Positions 10,970 through 20,261 are shown, counted from the stretch's first letter. The stretch is 64,000 bases of DNA from Chitinophagaceae bacterium (GCA_024103425.1 JAGFIS010000007.1:89649-153648); one strand, 5' to 3'. A program made the numbers and translations. The notes: generated from the sequence alone by a model not told the origin.

Positions 10970-12187
10970 TTAAATAGGAATAGATTTTTGTTCAAAAGAT
11001 TTTATGTGTTTTTCATCAAAGTTCTCAACGACCAATGCTGCTGCTCCGAGAGTCTCGGAGTTTTTACTTAATGACGAAACTGTCGTTTGTGTATAAGAAG
11101 CCAGGCGCGGAATACAATACTTATTAATAGCTTGACCGATAGGTGCAAGTGTAATCGCTCCCACCTCTGCACCTCTTCCGCTGATAATAACCAATTCAGG
11201 ATTTAAAATGTGGATCAGGATAGCAATACCCTTACCTATATTATAGGAAGCCAGAGTGAAGACTTCTACTGTCAGCAAATCTCCTGCTACGGCAGCCTCT
11301 ATCACTTTCTCAGAAGCTGCTTCGAGATCGTCCGGCAAATCCTTCAGAAGGGATGCCCTTCCCTTTTTCAATGCTTCCCTGATGTCTCTTACTATGGTAA
11401 GCATCGATGCTTCAGTTTCAATACAACCTGTCTTTCCGCATCCACAAAGTTTATTATTATTAAATAAAGGAATGTGGCTGAACTCACCGGCGAAACCGTT
11501 GTGGCCTCTGAACATTTTACCGTTCAAAATCATTCCTAATCCGATTCCCCACCCGAAGTTGATCACGAGGGTATTATTCTTTCCCTGCGCCTTACCCATC
11601 ACTTGTTCGGTAAGCGTAATCACACTGGAGTCGTTATCTATAAAAACAGGAATGTTCAATCTCTTTTCCAGATATGCCGGAATATTCATTTTCGGGTCCG
11701 GTATCTCTGTCAGGTAGCTGTAGTTAAGCCCTTTCTTAACATCTACAAATCCGGGCATTCCGATGCCAATACCCAAAATCTTTTTACGGCATACATAATT
11801 ATTATCGAGATAACTCTGAATGAGATCTCCCAGTTTATCCAAATTATTCTCTTCATCATCCAGCGATAAAGAAAAACTTTCCTGGTGGTTGATTGTAGAA
11901 CAAGAAATATCTATAAAAGAAATTTTCGTAATGTACTGGTCCATTGCAATGGATACCACATACAATTTATCGGGAGCGATAGAATATGTAAGAGGCCTTC
12001 TGCCACCTGTTGAAGATGCGTAACCATCTTCGCGCAACAATCCGCTCTTAACCATTTCTCCTAATACCTTATTAGTAAGCGGAAGACTCTTTTCAATCTG
12101 TAAGGAAACATCAATAGCAGTAAGGCTTTTGCCGAAGGCAAGTGACCTTATTACCTGTTTTTTGTATTGTAAAGATTTAATATCCAC
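10970..12187 (-). CDS. ROK-family transcriptional regulator of the SusCD/GH31 locus
   Basis: A 405-residue regulator of the NagC/Mlc/XylR type. The N-terminal about 70 residues form a winged helix-turn-helix (around LTAIDVSLQIEKSLPLTNK), and the rest is a ROK sugar-kinase-like fold. The zinc motif is intact (H238, C248, C250, C255 in CGCGKTGCIE), and D184 N185 D186 stands where ROK sugar sites have their aspartate. The N-terminal phosphate-binding loop DxGxT is lost (IAMDQYIT), so it is probably a sugar-sensing repressor and not a kinase. The GTG start at 12187 is forced: an in-frame TAA lies four codons upstream, and the next ATG (residue 45) would remove the HTH. Its position directly before susC points to local control of this PUL. 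The inducer is unknown. Confidence 0.88.
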   Translation of the reverse strand: MDIKSLQYKKQVIRSLAFGKSLTAIDVSLQIEKSLPLTNKVLGEMVKSGLLREDGYASSTGGRRPLTYSIAPDKLYVVSIAMDQYITKISFIDISCSTINHQESFSLSLDDEENNLDKLGDLIQSYLDNNYVCRKKILGIGIGMPGFVDVKKGLNYSYLTEIPDPKMNIPAYLEKRLNIPVFIDNDSSVITLTEQVMGKAQGKNNTLVINFGWGIGLGMILNGKMFRGHNGFAGEFSHIPLFNNNKLCGCGKTGCIETEASMLTIVRDIREALKKGRASLLKDLPDDLEAASEKVIEAAVAGDLLTVEVFTLASYNIGKGIAILIHILNPELVIISGRGAEVGAITLAPIGQAINKYCIPRLASYTQTTVSSLSKNSETLGAAALVVENFDEKHIKSFEQKSIPI

Positions 12188-12430
12188 TAAGCGAAAATCT
12201 TAAAATTGGGTGCAACTTAATAAAATTTTTAAAAAGTCTTAAACTTTAAACAAAAATTTTTATAAAAAATGTGGATTTTAGGCCGAAATAAGGTGGAGAT
12301 GTATATAATTTTTTAATTCTGAGTCTGTTAGAATGTTTTCTTATAATATATCAGACCGAGACATTTTTTTGAAAAGAGGTAGTTTTAGCGGATTCTCTAC
12401 CCCCACAAGCCCTGAACTGTAAAATCTATT

Positions 12431-15397
12431 TTATCTGAGAAGCGTGAGCGTGCCCTTTTTCATTTGAGGTTCTTCTCCTTCGACCTGATAGTAGCACACC
12501 CAGACGAAGACACCATTATCCTGGTCTTTGTATTTATATACCCCATCCCACCCCTGAGACAAATCGGTTGTGGTAAACACCTTCTCTCCCCACCGGTTGT
12601 AAATTGAAAAACGATAGGAAATGACTTTCCCGAATAAGAGCGGTCTGATTTTATCATTTCGTCCATCACGGTTAGGAGTAAACGCATTCGGCATAAAGAA
12701 TCCCTGCATGCAATCTTTCTTACGAACGATTATCGAATCACTGCCGATGCATCCGTTACCATCTTTTACTTCTAACCAATATAGACCCGGTTCTGTTATT
12801 GTGATAGCCGGACTGAAATCACCCGTACTCCACTTGTAGCTCCTGAACGGGGCATCAGGACTTATTGTCAATTCTCCGTAAGAACATATAGCTGTATCTC
12901 CCGGCAGAAATCTTGAAGGCGAACGCAGAATCCTGTTAATTTTTACTGTATCTCCTCCTTTACAGCCGTTTATATCGGTAACCACTACACTATACACTCC
13001 CGTGCCTTTCACCGTAATCGTTCTGGTAGTTGCTCCTGTGTTCCATAGATAGGATACAAAGTTTCCTGCGTCAAGTATCCTCTCTGCACCGTCACAAATA
13101 GAAGGATCCGGATTAAGTGTAACCACCGGATCAGGGTTTACCTTAATAGTAATAATATTACTTACTGCTTGTATTACCGATATGCATACCGCATTAGAAA
13201 TAATCCGGCATTCAACCCGGTCTCCATCCGAAAAAGCACCATCGACGTAAGTGTCACTGTTAGTTCCTACTGTTGTCCCGTTTTTAAACCACTGAAATAT
13301 CGGAGAGTTTCCTCCATTCAATACAGTAGCAGTAAATGTAACTTCTGTTTCCTTACAGATGGATGTCGCCGAAGCTGATATTGTAACGGAAGGGGCGACA
13401 GGAGCTCGGACAACCATGGTTATAGGGGCACTCGTCGCTGTTTTCTGAGTAACGCAGGATTCGCTCGACGTTAGTACACACGATATTACATCTCCATCCT
13501 GCAAAGCATTGTCAGTGTAGGTAGACGCATTACCGCCAACGCGGACACTATTTTTAAACCATTCAAACGAAGGAGAACTGCCACCATTAGTAATAGTAGC
13601 AGTAAAAGTTACTGCCGTACCACTACAAATATTATTATCGGATGCAGTAATTGAAATACCGGGCGTAACCGGATCGGTGACCTGTATAGTGATTGGATTG
13701 CTGACGGCTTTAACCGAAATGACACAAGCTTCGCTTGATGTCAGCGTACATACGATCACATCTCCGTTGAGTAATGAGTTGTCAACATATACTGCACTAT
13801 TGCCCCCTACAACAACCCCGTTCTTCGTCCATTCGTAAACAGGCGAGCTGCCACCATTTTGTGCTACAGCCGTAAATGTTACTGGTGTTCCCTTACAGAT
13901 ATCAGTTGATGATGCCGTTATGGTAATATCCGGACTTAAAGGACTTGTAACCGAAAGAATTCCCGCCGCAGTACTTACCGGACCACACTTATTAGAGGCA
14001 AGACAACGATATTGGTATTGATCCATTGAAACTGTAGCTCCAGTAATCTGGAGCACATCTGTACCTGTCCCGGAATAAATGGCATTGTCAAAAATATCCA
14101 CCCATCCGGTACCGTCATTTACCTGCCACCGGAAACCGGTTGCATTCAGGGCAGAAATTGAAAAGGTTGCATCACCGCTATTGCACAAGGTGACATCGAC
14201 TGGTTGCTGAGTGATTACGACTGACTCGCAATTGGATATTTTTCTGATGGTGTTGCCAAATCCGCCCTGAAGATAATTGGCGAAATAGATATCGTCATTG
14301 TAAATACTTATCCGTCCTTCTGTCAATCCTATTGCTGCATTAATTGCAGGGCCGCCATCTCCCGAATACCCGTAAGTTCCGTTCCCTGCATAGGTACTGA
14401 TGATTCCTGAAGGGTCAATCTTTCGAATAAAGAAATCTGCCTCTCCTATATACATATTACCTGCGGCATCTATCACTACACTGCCAGGCAAAGAAATTGC
14501 CGCATTAATGGCCTGGCCACCATCTCCTAAATGCCCGTTTACCCCGGTTCCTGTAACCGTAGTGATAATGCCTGCTGCATCCACCCTTCTGATACGGTGA
14601 TTCTGCGCATCAGGGATATAAACATTGCCGGCATTATCGACAGCTACTTTTGTGGGATATGCTAATTGTGCCATTGTAGCCGGCCCGCCATCTCCGGAAA
14701 ATCCCAGGGTACCATTACCTGCAATCGTTGAAATAATCCCTGTGCTATGATCCACCTTCCTGACTACATTACACCCATAATCTGAAATATAAAGGTTGTC
14801 ATTGTTATCAAAGACAATTGCCGAAATAGCTGAAAAGCCGGCTCCGGATAACAGGCCTCCGTCTCCGGTGCCACAACTATTTGAAAATGGTCCTGACACG
14901 GTTGTAATAATTCCGGAAGGATCAATCATCCGGATGATGGATCCGTTCCTGTCCGCAAAATAGATATTATCATTTTTATCAACAGCTATGCCCGTAGGAT
15001 GATAAAGCAGGGCATTCACAGCAGGCCCTCCGTCTCCGGTATATCCTATTACACCTTCAGTACCCGCTATCGTTGTGATGATACCTGAAGCATCCACCTT
15101 CCGAATGGTATTATTGGCACTTTGAGAGAAATACATATTTCCCTTACTGTCGAATGCCGGATAACAATAATACAAATCTGCCAACTCAGCACTCAACGCC
15201 GGTCCGCCATCTCCCGAATAGCCATAATTTCCATTCCCGGCAACGGTAGTAATAATCTGAGCTGAAACACGGGAGATATTAAAAAGGCCAAGAAGAAAAA
15301 CTAAAATCAGAAACCATGCGCGCCTGCCTAAAAACCTAAATAACCGGAATTTAAACAAAGAGGAGTATTCTATTTGCCGGAAAAAACGAGGGTTCAT
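12431..15397 (-). CDS. Secreted NHL-repeat and Ig-like surface protein with T9SS type B (gliding-motility) C-terminal domain
   Basis: A 988-residue exported protein. It has an unusually long basic N-region before the signal hydrophobic stretch (about 28-45). Five to six NHL-type beta-propeller repeats follow (about 47-388, each with AGNGxxGxSGDGGPA-like turns), then an Ig-like domain (about 393-484), three tandem modules of about 90 residues (485-573, 574-663, 664-753), two PKD-like modules (754-828, 829-895) and a gliding-motility-associated C-terminal domain (about 896-988: PNAFTPNRDGRND, then YNRWGEKVF and the end KGTLTLLR). That tail is the type B signal for the type IX secretion system. 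The role is probably surface adhesion or recognition; the ligand is unknown. A TAGATTTG -7-like element lies on the minus strand at 15435-15442. No terminator is visible after the stop. Confidence 0.85.
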   Translation of the reverse strand: MNPRFFRQIEYSSLFKFRLFRFLGRRAWFLILVFLLGLFNISRVSAQIITTVAGNGNYGYSGDGGPALSAELADLYYCYPAFDSKGNMYFSQSANNTIRKVDASGIITTIAGTEGVIGYTGDGGPAVNALLYHPTGIAVDKNDNIYFADRNGSIIRMIDPSGIITTVSGPFSNSCGTGDGGLLSGAGFSAISAIVFDNNDNLYISDYGCNVVRKVDHSTGIISTIAGNGTLGFSGDGGPATMAQLAYPTKVAVDNAGNVYIPDAQNHRIRRVDAAGIITTVTGTGVNGHLGDGGQAINAAISLPGSVVIDAAGNMYIGEADFFIRKIDPSGIISTYAGNGTYGYSGDGGPAINAAIGLTEGRISIYNDDIYFANYLQGGFGNTIRKISNCESVVITQQPVDVTLCNSGDATFSISALNATGFRWQVNDGTGWVDIFDNAIYSGTGTDVLQITGATVSMDQYQYRCLASNKCGPVSTAAGILSVTSPLSPDITITASSTDICKGTPVTFTAVAQNGGSSPVYEWTKNGVVVGGNSAVYVDNSLLNGDVIVCTLTSSEACVISVKAVSNPITIQVTDPVTPGISITASDNNICSGTAVTFTATITNGGSSPSFEWFKNSVRVGGNASTYTDNALQDGDVISCVLTSSESCVTQKTATSAPITMVVRAPVAPSVTISASATSICKETEVTFTATVLNGGNSPIFQWFKNGTTVGTNSDTYVDGAFSDGDRVECRIISNAVCISVIQAVSNIITIKVNPDPVVTLNPDPSICDGAERILDAGNFVSYLWNTGATTRTITVKGTGVYSVVVTDINGCKGGDTVKINRILRSPSRFLPGDTAICSYGELTISPDAPFRSYKWSTGDFSPAITITEPGLYWLEVKDGNGCIGSDSIIVRKKDCMQGFFMPNAFTPNRDGRNDKIRPLLFGKVISYRFSIYNRWGEKVFTTTDLSQGWDGVYKYKDQDNGVFVWVCYYQVEGEEPQMKKGTLTLLR
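13139..13945 (-). repeat. Three tandem ~90-residue Ig-like module repeats within the NHL surface protein
   Basis: Residues 485-753 of the surface protein are three successive copies of one module. Shared blocks are (S/A)xxxICxxTxVTFTA, NGGxSPxxxWxKN, and DGDxxxCxxxSxxxC. The copies have diverged at the DNA level, so this is an old internal duplication. It remains a possible site for recombination or assembly collapse. Confidence 0.7.
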
Positions 15398-15511
15398 TTG
15401 TCAGCAGACATTTATCAATCTCACTACAGAGTTACAAATCTATATGCTCATTTCAAAGAATCTTCGTTCCTGATTAAATCCGTCAACTTCTTTTTGAAAG
15501 AGCTTGTTTAC

Positions 15512-17194
15512 TTACTCTTTCCACCCCGGACCTTTCACAAACCTTCCCGGAGTAGCACCTGTATGGTCTCCGTCTTTGAGCACCTGTACGCCGTTTACAA
15601 AAACATGCACCATCCCTGTAGCATATTGATGTGGCTTTTCAAAGGTGGCGTTATCGCGTACTTTCTGAGGATCAAAAATGACTATATCAGCATAATTACC
15701 CACTTTTAATTCGCCACGTTTTTGAATTTTAAGATTAGTCGCCGGCAACTTGGTGAGTTTGCGGATAGCCTCCTGCAACGGGAACACCTTCTCGTCTCTG
15801 GAGAACTTACCCAACACTCTGATGAAGCTTCCGTACGTACGGGGATGCGTACTCGTATTTAAAAAGACCCCCTCATTGCTGATAGATCGTGCGTCTGAAC
15901 AGAAACTAACCCAGGATACAGCCATTTCTTTTTTTACATTATTGGAATCCATGGAGAAGTACGCCACTTCAATACGTGTACTGTCTTCCACAATAAGGTC
16001 GATCGCTGTTTCTTCAGAACTCTTGCCACGAATAGCAGCTACTTCTGCCAATGTTTTACCGATATATTTCTTCAGGGAGTCCACACGAAAGTCGAGCAGC
16101 AACACTCCTTCTCCTCCGCCTGCACCGTAATAGGTGTTCTCCCAGTCAATGGCATCAGAACTCATTTCTTTCATCATCTGCTTTTTGATTTCCGGATCCT
16201 GAAGACGTTTCCACAACTTATCAAAACCACCATCTTGAAGTGAGGGCGGGAAACCCGCTGTCAGCCCGGTTGAGCTGGCATTATAGGTGTACATATCGGC
16301 AGTTATGGCTAACCCCTCATTCCTCGCAGAATCAATAATATTAATCAAGCTATCTACTTTCCACCAGTTGTTTCTACCGGCGGCTTTCAGATGGTACACT
16401 TCTGCACGACAATCAGCTTCTTTGGCAATAGTAATCAGCTCGCGGACTGCTTCAAACAATTTATTCCCTTCATTGCGGATGTGCGAAACGTACATACCAT
16501 CATATTTTGCTGCTACCTTGCTCAGCTCAATCAACTCTTGTGTCTTTGCAAAAAACGCAGGAGGATAGATCAGTGATGATCCTACACCAAGGGCTCCCTC
16601 GCGCATGGCTTCATCCACCAGCGCTTTCATCTGTTCCATCTCTTCCGGTGTCGGGTCGCGGTCATCCTCTCCTATTACATATTCACGAATCGTCGTTGCA
16701 CCTACAAAGGAGGCAATATTACAACTGATGCCTTTCTTCTGCATGAAGTCCATATATCCGCCAAGAGTATTCCATGAAACATCATATTTTATATCTCCTT
16801 GTCCTTTCTTCATCTGTTCCTGCATTCTCGGACTCAGCGGCCCCATACTCTCTCCCTCGCCCATAACTTCCAATGTCACTCCCTGGCGGATATCACTCTG
16901 CGAACGTCCGTCTTCTATCAGCGCTACTCCTGCCCAACTGAGCATATTTATAAATCCGGGAGCCACTGCCAAACCTTTAGCATCGATAATATTACCAGCT
17001 CTTGCTTCAGAAAGGTCTCCGATAAACGCTATTGTATCTGCCCTGATTCCGATATCTGCAAGGAACGGATCTGCACCTGTTCCGTCGTAAACAATTCCAT
17101 TGCGGATAATCGTATCGTATCTATTACCGGTAAGATTACAAGAGAAAAAGGTTAGTGCCAGAACTGATAAGAGTGTTAGTTTATTGGTCATCAT
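15512..17194 (-). CDS. D-aminoacylase-like amidohydrolase lipoprotein with replaced HxH motif
   Basis: A 560-residue exported amidohydrolase of the N-acyl-D-amino-acid deacylase family. A lipobox FFSC (Cys19) predicts a lipoprotein. The metal-site residues SHIRNE (H238), EVYHLKA (H268) and CSDAR (D434) are present, as is the C-terminal GxLKVGNYADIVIFDP strand typical of the fold. The first motif is altered: where amidohydrolases have GFIDxHxH, this protein has GFINMLSW (80-87), so both histidines are lost, and the bridging Cys region reads MGEGES (111-116). A one-metal site using E113 or E115 is plausible. From memory similar variants are common in Bacteroidota. The substrate is therefore uncertain; a peptide- or N-acyl-amino-acid-like compound in the periplasm is a guess. 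The gene stands alone between 114-bp and 124-bp gaps. Confidence 0.8.
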   Translation of the reverse strand: MMTNKLTLLSVLALTFFSCNLTGNRYDTIIRNGIVYDGTGADPFLADIGIRADTIAFIGDLSEARAGNIIDAKGLAVAPGFINMLSWAGVALIEDGRSQSDIRQGVTLEVMGEGESMGPLSPRMQEQMKKGQGDIKYDVSWNTLGGYMDFMQKKGISCNIASFVGATTIREYVIGEDDRDPTPEEMEQMKALVDEAMREGALGVGSSLIYPPAFFAKTQELIELSKVAAKYDGMYVSHIRNEGNKLFEAVRELITIAKEADCRAEVYHLKAAGRNNWWKVDSLINIIDSARNEGLAITADMYTYNASSTGLTAGFPPSLQDGGFDKLWKRLQDPEIKKQMMKEMSSDAIDWENTYYGAGGGEGVLLLDFRVDSLKKYIGKTLAEVAAIRGKSSEETAIDLIVEDSTRIEVAYFSMDSNNVKKEMAVSWVSFCSDARSISNEGVFLNTSTHPRTYGSFIRVLGKFSRDEKVFPLQEAIRKLTKLPATNLKIQKRGELKVGNYADIVIFDPQKVRDNATFEKPHQYATGMVHVFVNGVQVLKDGDHTGATPGRFVKGPGWKE

Positions 17195-17276
17195 AGTCAG
17201 TTTAATTAGTGGAAATAAAAGTAAGCATAAACAAGGAAAACAGAGGCCTCTCTTGTGGTAGATGTTGAAGATGGAG

Positions 17277-17304
17277 GAATTATGAATTAGGAGTTATGAG
17301 TTAT
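17277..17304. repeat. Short heptamer tandem repeat, four copies of GARTTAK
   Basis: Four consecutive 7-mers read GAATTAT, GAATTAG, GAGTTAT, GAGTTAT, followed by GATTCCG. It lies in the gap between the D-aminoacylase-like gene and the 110-residue ORF. Similar low-complexity strings occur between genes in some genomes; no function is evident. Confidence 0.6.
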
Positions 17305-17318
17305 GATTCCGAATATGT

Positions 17319-17651
17319 TCATGCCTGAATAACGTTGACCGTTTTATCATCATCCACTTCCTCTATCCAGTCAAAATATTCAATAAGAAACCCGAATAAT
17401 TCTTCATTGCCCAGTTCTTCATAATCTTGTGTCCAACAAACAAGATCATAAAAATTTACCCGCTCCAACTCAGACAATGCCTCATCGCACTGACCTTTAA
17501 AGGCATAATATTCAAGCAACATTTTCAAAGCGAAATACGAATCATAAACAGGGTTATTTTTTGGAGGGTATTTTCTGTATACGGGGTTACGTAGTCGTGA
17601 CTCATGTAAACTGGTCCATTCTCTGATCTCGTCAAGCGTTAATAATCGCAT
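17319..17651 (-). CDS. Hypothetical acidic protein, 110 residues
   Basis: I do not recognise the family. It is a soluble-looking protein with no signal peptide, rich in acidic and aromatic residues, probably all helical (for example residues 39-66 around LLEYYAFKGQCDEALSELER, and WTQDYEEL near 73-80). The middle resembles a single TPR-like helical hairpin. It lies 73 bp downstream of the antiporter gene on the same strand and may share its transcript. A 7-bp inverted repeat, TTCAGAC/GTCTGAA, stands 16-36 nt before its ATG. The codon use and length make it more likely real than a chance frame, but there is no functional evidence. Confidence 0.55.
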   Translation of the reverse strand: MRLLTLDEIREWTSLHESRLRNPVYRKYPPKNNPVYDSYFALKMLLEYYAFKGQCDEALSELERVNFYDLVCWTQDYEELGNEELFGFLIEYFDWIEEVDDDKTVNVIQA

Positions 17652-17666
17652 AGCGTTTCATAGAGT

Positions 17667-17687
17667 TTCAGACGCGAAAAGTCTGAA
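17667..17687 (-). promoter_or_regulatory. Hairpin in the leader of the 110-residue ORF
   Basis: TTCAGAC (17667-17673) and GTCTGAA (17681-17687) form a perfect 7-bp stem with a 7-nt loop, between the antiporter stop and the next ATG. No T run follows on either strand, so it is not a standard terminator. It could be an mRNA processing or stability element. Confidence 0.35.
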
Positions 17688-17724
17688 TAATTAAAATAAA
17701 ATATGCCCAATAAGAAAACTCCTG

Positions 17725-19881
17725 CTAATGCCCGCTGCCACGGAAAATGCTTCCGATTCCTTTACCGAGCTTCTGGATAGTCTCAAGGCCCCGTACGAGT
17801 GGCTCGCTCGAAACATCTTCATATACATCTGCCTCTTCGAAAGTATCAAACTGCTCAGGGAAGATGACGATCTTGCTGTTGCCGGGGAAATACTTCTCCA
17901 GTTTTGCCGGCCATGCATCGAGTACCTGCAGGTGAGAAACAGCCCCTTTACGTGATGATGCAAGGATAAACAGATCATCTTCTTTAATATACCTTGCCAA
18001 AACCAAGTAGTCTTCCCAGTCATTAAAGGTGTGGAAGGTTGTATTGGCATTCACCTTCATTCTCGTATAATAATTCTCAATCGCAGCAGCTGTCAGTTCA
18101 TTAGAAAAAACTAAAGTGGGTATACTTAGTTCCTGCCCCAGCTTGGTAAGTTTATTCAGCCAAACTTCAAATCCTTTCTCACGTTCAGTAAATGGCGGCG
18201 CCATAATTACAAGCCTCTTATGTAACACCAGTGGCTTATCAACATGACAGATAAAGACGGTCTTTCCAATTTTAGAAAGCATCTGGTCCAGCTTTTCTCC
18301 AACTAGTTTCTCAATAACAGCAGAAGGCTCAGGCCATTGCATCACAAGAACATCTGCCATTACCTCCTTGGTTATTCTGGCAATACCGCTTGTCGCATTA
18401 AAGTCGAGTGTTGTAATAATGTTCACCTTGGTTTCTGCGGCAGATCCCTGTTTTACAAACTCCTCCAACTTATTTCTTGCCTTTATAAGATTTCTCTCTG
18501 CATCGTCGTCGTTATCGACAACTGTCAGGACTGAAATCGGATTCGGAGAACTTTTCTCCCGGATAAGAATTGAAAATTCCAGAAGTCTTTCTAGATTCTC
18601 AAAATTAGCGATAGGAAGCAGTATATGCTCACTGCTCATCGGCGATCCTCCGGTCAATTCTTCCAAATCAGCATCATCAGCTTCCAAAATGATTTGTTTA
18701 GCTGCCTTTTCTGTAGCGAAGGAAGCAACGATACATGCAATCAAAATAAGGATAATGGTACCATTCAGAATATTTTCATCCAAAATACCGGCCCTATATC
18801 CCACCAATATCACCGCCAATGTTGCTGCCGCATGAGCACCACTCAAACCAAAAATCAGCTGACGCTGAGCATTAGAATATTTGAAAATAACCTGTGTAAA
18901 CCAGGCTGCAATCCATTTTCCGGAAAGGGCTACTATTGAAAGAACTATGGCAACAATCCATGCATCAGGTCCACTCATAATCACTTTTACATCTACAAGC
19001 ATCCCAACACTTATAAGGAAGAAAGGAATGAAGAGCGAGTTTCCAATGAATTCTATCCTGTTCATCAAAGCCGAAGAATGGGGTATAAGTTTATTCAATG
19101 CCAATCCGGCAACGAACGCCCCAATGATGGGCTCTACTCCGGCAACTTCGGCAAGAAACGCAGCAAAGAAAACTACTGCCAGTACGAAAATATAATGAGA
19201 GTGTTTTTCGCTTTCAAGCTTTCTGAAAAACCATTTTGCTATCCTTGGTATTATAAGGAACATAATCGCCAGGAAGATGAGTAGCGAAAGCCCCATCGTC
19301 AGCCAGAACTCAACGCCCAAATTTCCCTGATGGTTTGCGAGAATTACTGCCAGAATAATAAGTACTGCCGTATCGGTTAGGATAGTTCCACCGACTGTAA
19401 TCGCTACGGCCTGATTTTTAGCAATCCCCATCCTGCTTACAATCGGATAGGCTACCAGTGTATGTGTAGCAAACATGCTCGCTGTAAGGAAGCTTGCATT
19501 AAAATCGTAGTCTAAGAAATAATGTACAACAGGATAACCGATTGCCAATGGTATGGTGAACGTCAACAGGCCAAACAACAGACTCTTATTTCTATTAGCT
19601 TTAAACTCATTCAGATCCAGCTCCAAACCTGCAATAAACATGATATACAGGAGTCCGATAGTAGAAAACAGATCTACTGCCGAACTCTTTTCTAGCACAT
19701 TGAACCCGTGGGGGCCGATGATAACGCCCGAGATAATCAACCCGATAATTCCGGGAATATTCAGGCGGCGCAGTACAATCGGCGAAAGCAGAATAATAAA
19801 AAGGATGAGAGAAAAAATCAGTACAGGATTTTCCAAGGGCAGTTGAAACTCGTCTATCAGGTGCTTAAAAAAGTCTGTCAT
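17725..19881 (-). CDS. CPA2-type cation:proton antiporter with cytoplasmic universal-stress-like domain
   Basis: A 718-residue inner-membrane protein. Residues about 18-405 contain roughly twelve hydrophobic segments of the Na+/H+ exchanger (CPA2, KefB-like) fold, including the family-typical N-terminal pattern LRRLNIPGIIGLIISGVIIG and the MFIAGLELDL stretch. The C-terminal about 300 residues are soluble. They begin with an acidic linker (EADDADLEELTGG) and then a UspA-like region (about 415-560, starting SSEHILLPIANFENLE), which suggests nucleotide- or stress-linked control. No TrkA-N domain is seen. The transported ion cannot be read from sequence. The gene is divergent from a small outer-membrane protein gene across a 380-bp gap, and the unknown 110-residue ORF follows it. 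Confidence 0.87.
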   Translation of the reverse strand: MTDFFKHLIDEFQLPLENPVLIFSLILFIILLSPIVLRRLNIPGIIGLIISGVIIGPHGFNVLEKSSAVDLFSTIGLLYIMFIAGLELDLNEFKANRNKSLLFGLLTFTIPLAIGYPVVHYFLDYDFNASFLTASMFATHTLVAYPIVSRMGIAKNQAVAITVGGTILTDTAVLIILAVILANHQGNLGVEFWLTMGLSLLIFLAIMFLIIPRIAKWFFRKLESEKHSHYIFVLAVVFFAAFLAEVAGVEPIIGAFVAGLALNKLIPHSSALMNRIEFIGNSLFIPFFLISVGMLVDVKVIMSGPDAWIVAIVLSIVALSGKWIAAWFTQVIFKYSNAQRQLIFGLSGAHAAATLAVILVGYRAGILDENILNGTIILILIACIVASFATEKAAKQIILEADDADLEELTGGSPMSSEHILLPIANFENLERLLEFSILIREKSSPNPISVLTVVDNDDDAERNLIKARNKLEEFVKQGSAAETKVNIITTLDFNATSGIARITKEVMADVLVMQWPEPSAVIEKLVGEKLDQMLSKIGKTVFICHVDKPLVLHKRLVIMAPPFTEREKGFEVWLNKLTKLGQELSIPTLVFSNELTAAAIENYYTRMKVNANTTFHTFNDWEDYLVLARYIKEDDLFILASSRKGAVSHLQVLDAWPAKLEKYFPGNSKIVIFPEQFDTFEEADVYEDVSSEPLVRGLETIQKLGKGIGSIFRGSGH

Positions 19882-20261
19882 TAATCCGGTTTAAGCCTGT
19901 TACTACTCTAATTCTTTGCTCTTTTCAAAAGACTCCGGATGAAACTTTGTTACCCGTTTATAGTTTTACGGCGTTTATATCCGGATTTCTTTTTTGAACT
20001 CGTGGAAATTCAAAAATAATAGAAAATATTGGTTCGGTTGCTATTTACATTTTGTTTGGTTCGAGAATTTATGTTTTTAACGAAAAATGAAAAACACCCA
20101 TATAATATAAATAGCTTTTCACCTAAAATGTACAGTTCATCAATTATCATATCTTTTGGAATTCGGCTTCTGTTTAATTTTTACTTTTGCACTTCTTTTT
20201 ACAGATGAATGGCCGTGATTATACAATTTTGCCATCGCCACGTATTTAAAAGCAACAGAAA
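19882..20261. other. 380-bp divergent intergenic region
   Basis: This AT-rich gap lies between the divergent antiporter and outer-membrane protein genes. It holds one good promoter for the rightward gene (20155-20189). The element TCCGGAT occurs twice (about 19937 and 19980). There is a 14-codon frame, ATG at 20205 to TAA at 20249, in the leader of the rightward gene, which I cannot distinguish from chance. I see no RNA gene. Confidence 0.5.
20155..20189 (+). promoter_or_regulatory. -33/-7 promoter for the small outer-membrane protein gene
   Basis: TTTG at 20155-20158, a 23-bp spacer and TACTTTTG at 20182-20189. The -7 box is a perfect TAnnTTTG; the spacer is at the long end of the accepted range. 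Transcription would begin near 20195, leaving a leader of about 65 nt. Confidence 0.55.

Noticed and set aside
12188..12430. Search for a ROK operator or RNA gene in the 243-bp gap upstream of the ROK gene
   Set aside because: The gap is very A/T-rich with many short imperfect inverted repeats (for example TTTAAAAAGTCTTAAA), none better than expected from the composition.
17691..18050. 119-codon minus-strand frame overlapping the antiporter 3' end
   Set aside because: It is in another frame of the same strand, inside the antiporter gene, and has no family features.
20205..20249. 14-codon upstream ORF in the leader of the small outer-membrane protein gene
   Set aside because: It is too short to tell from chance and shows no codon run or regulatory pattern.
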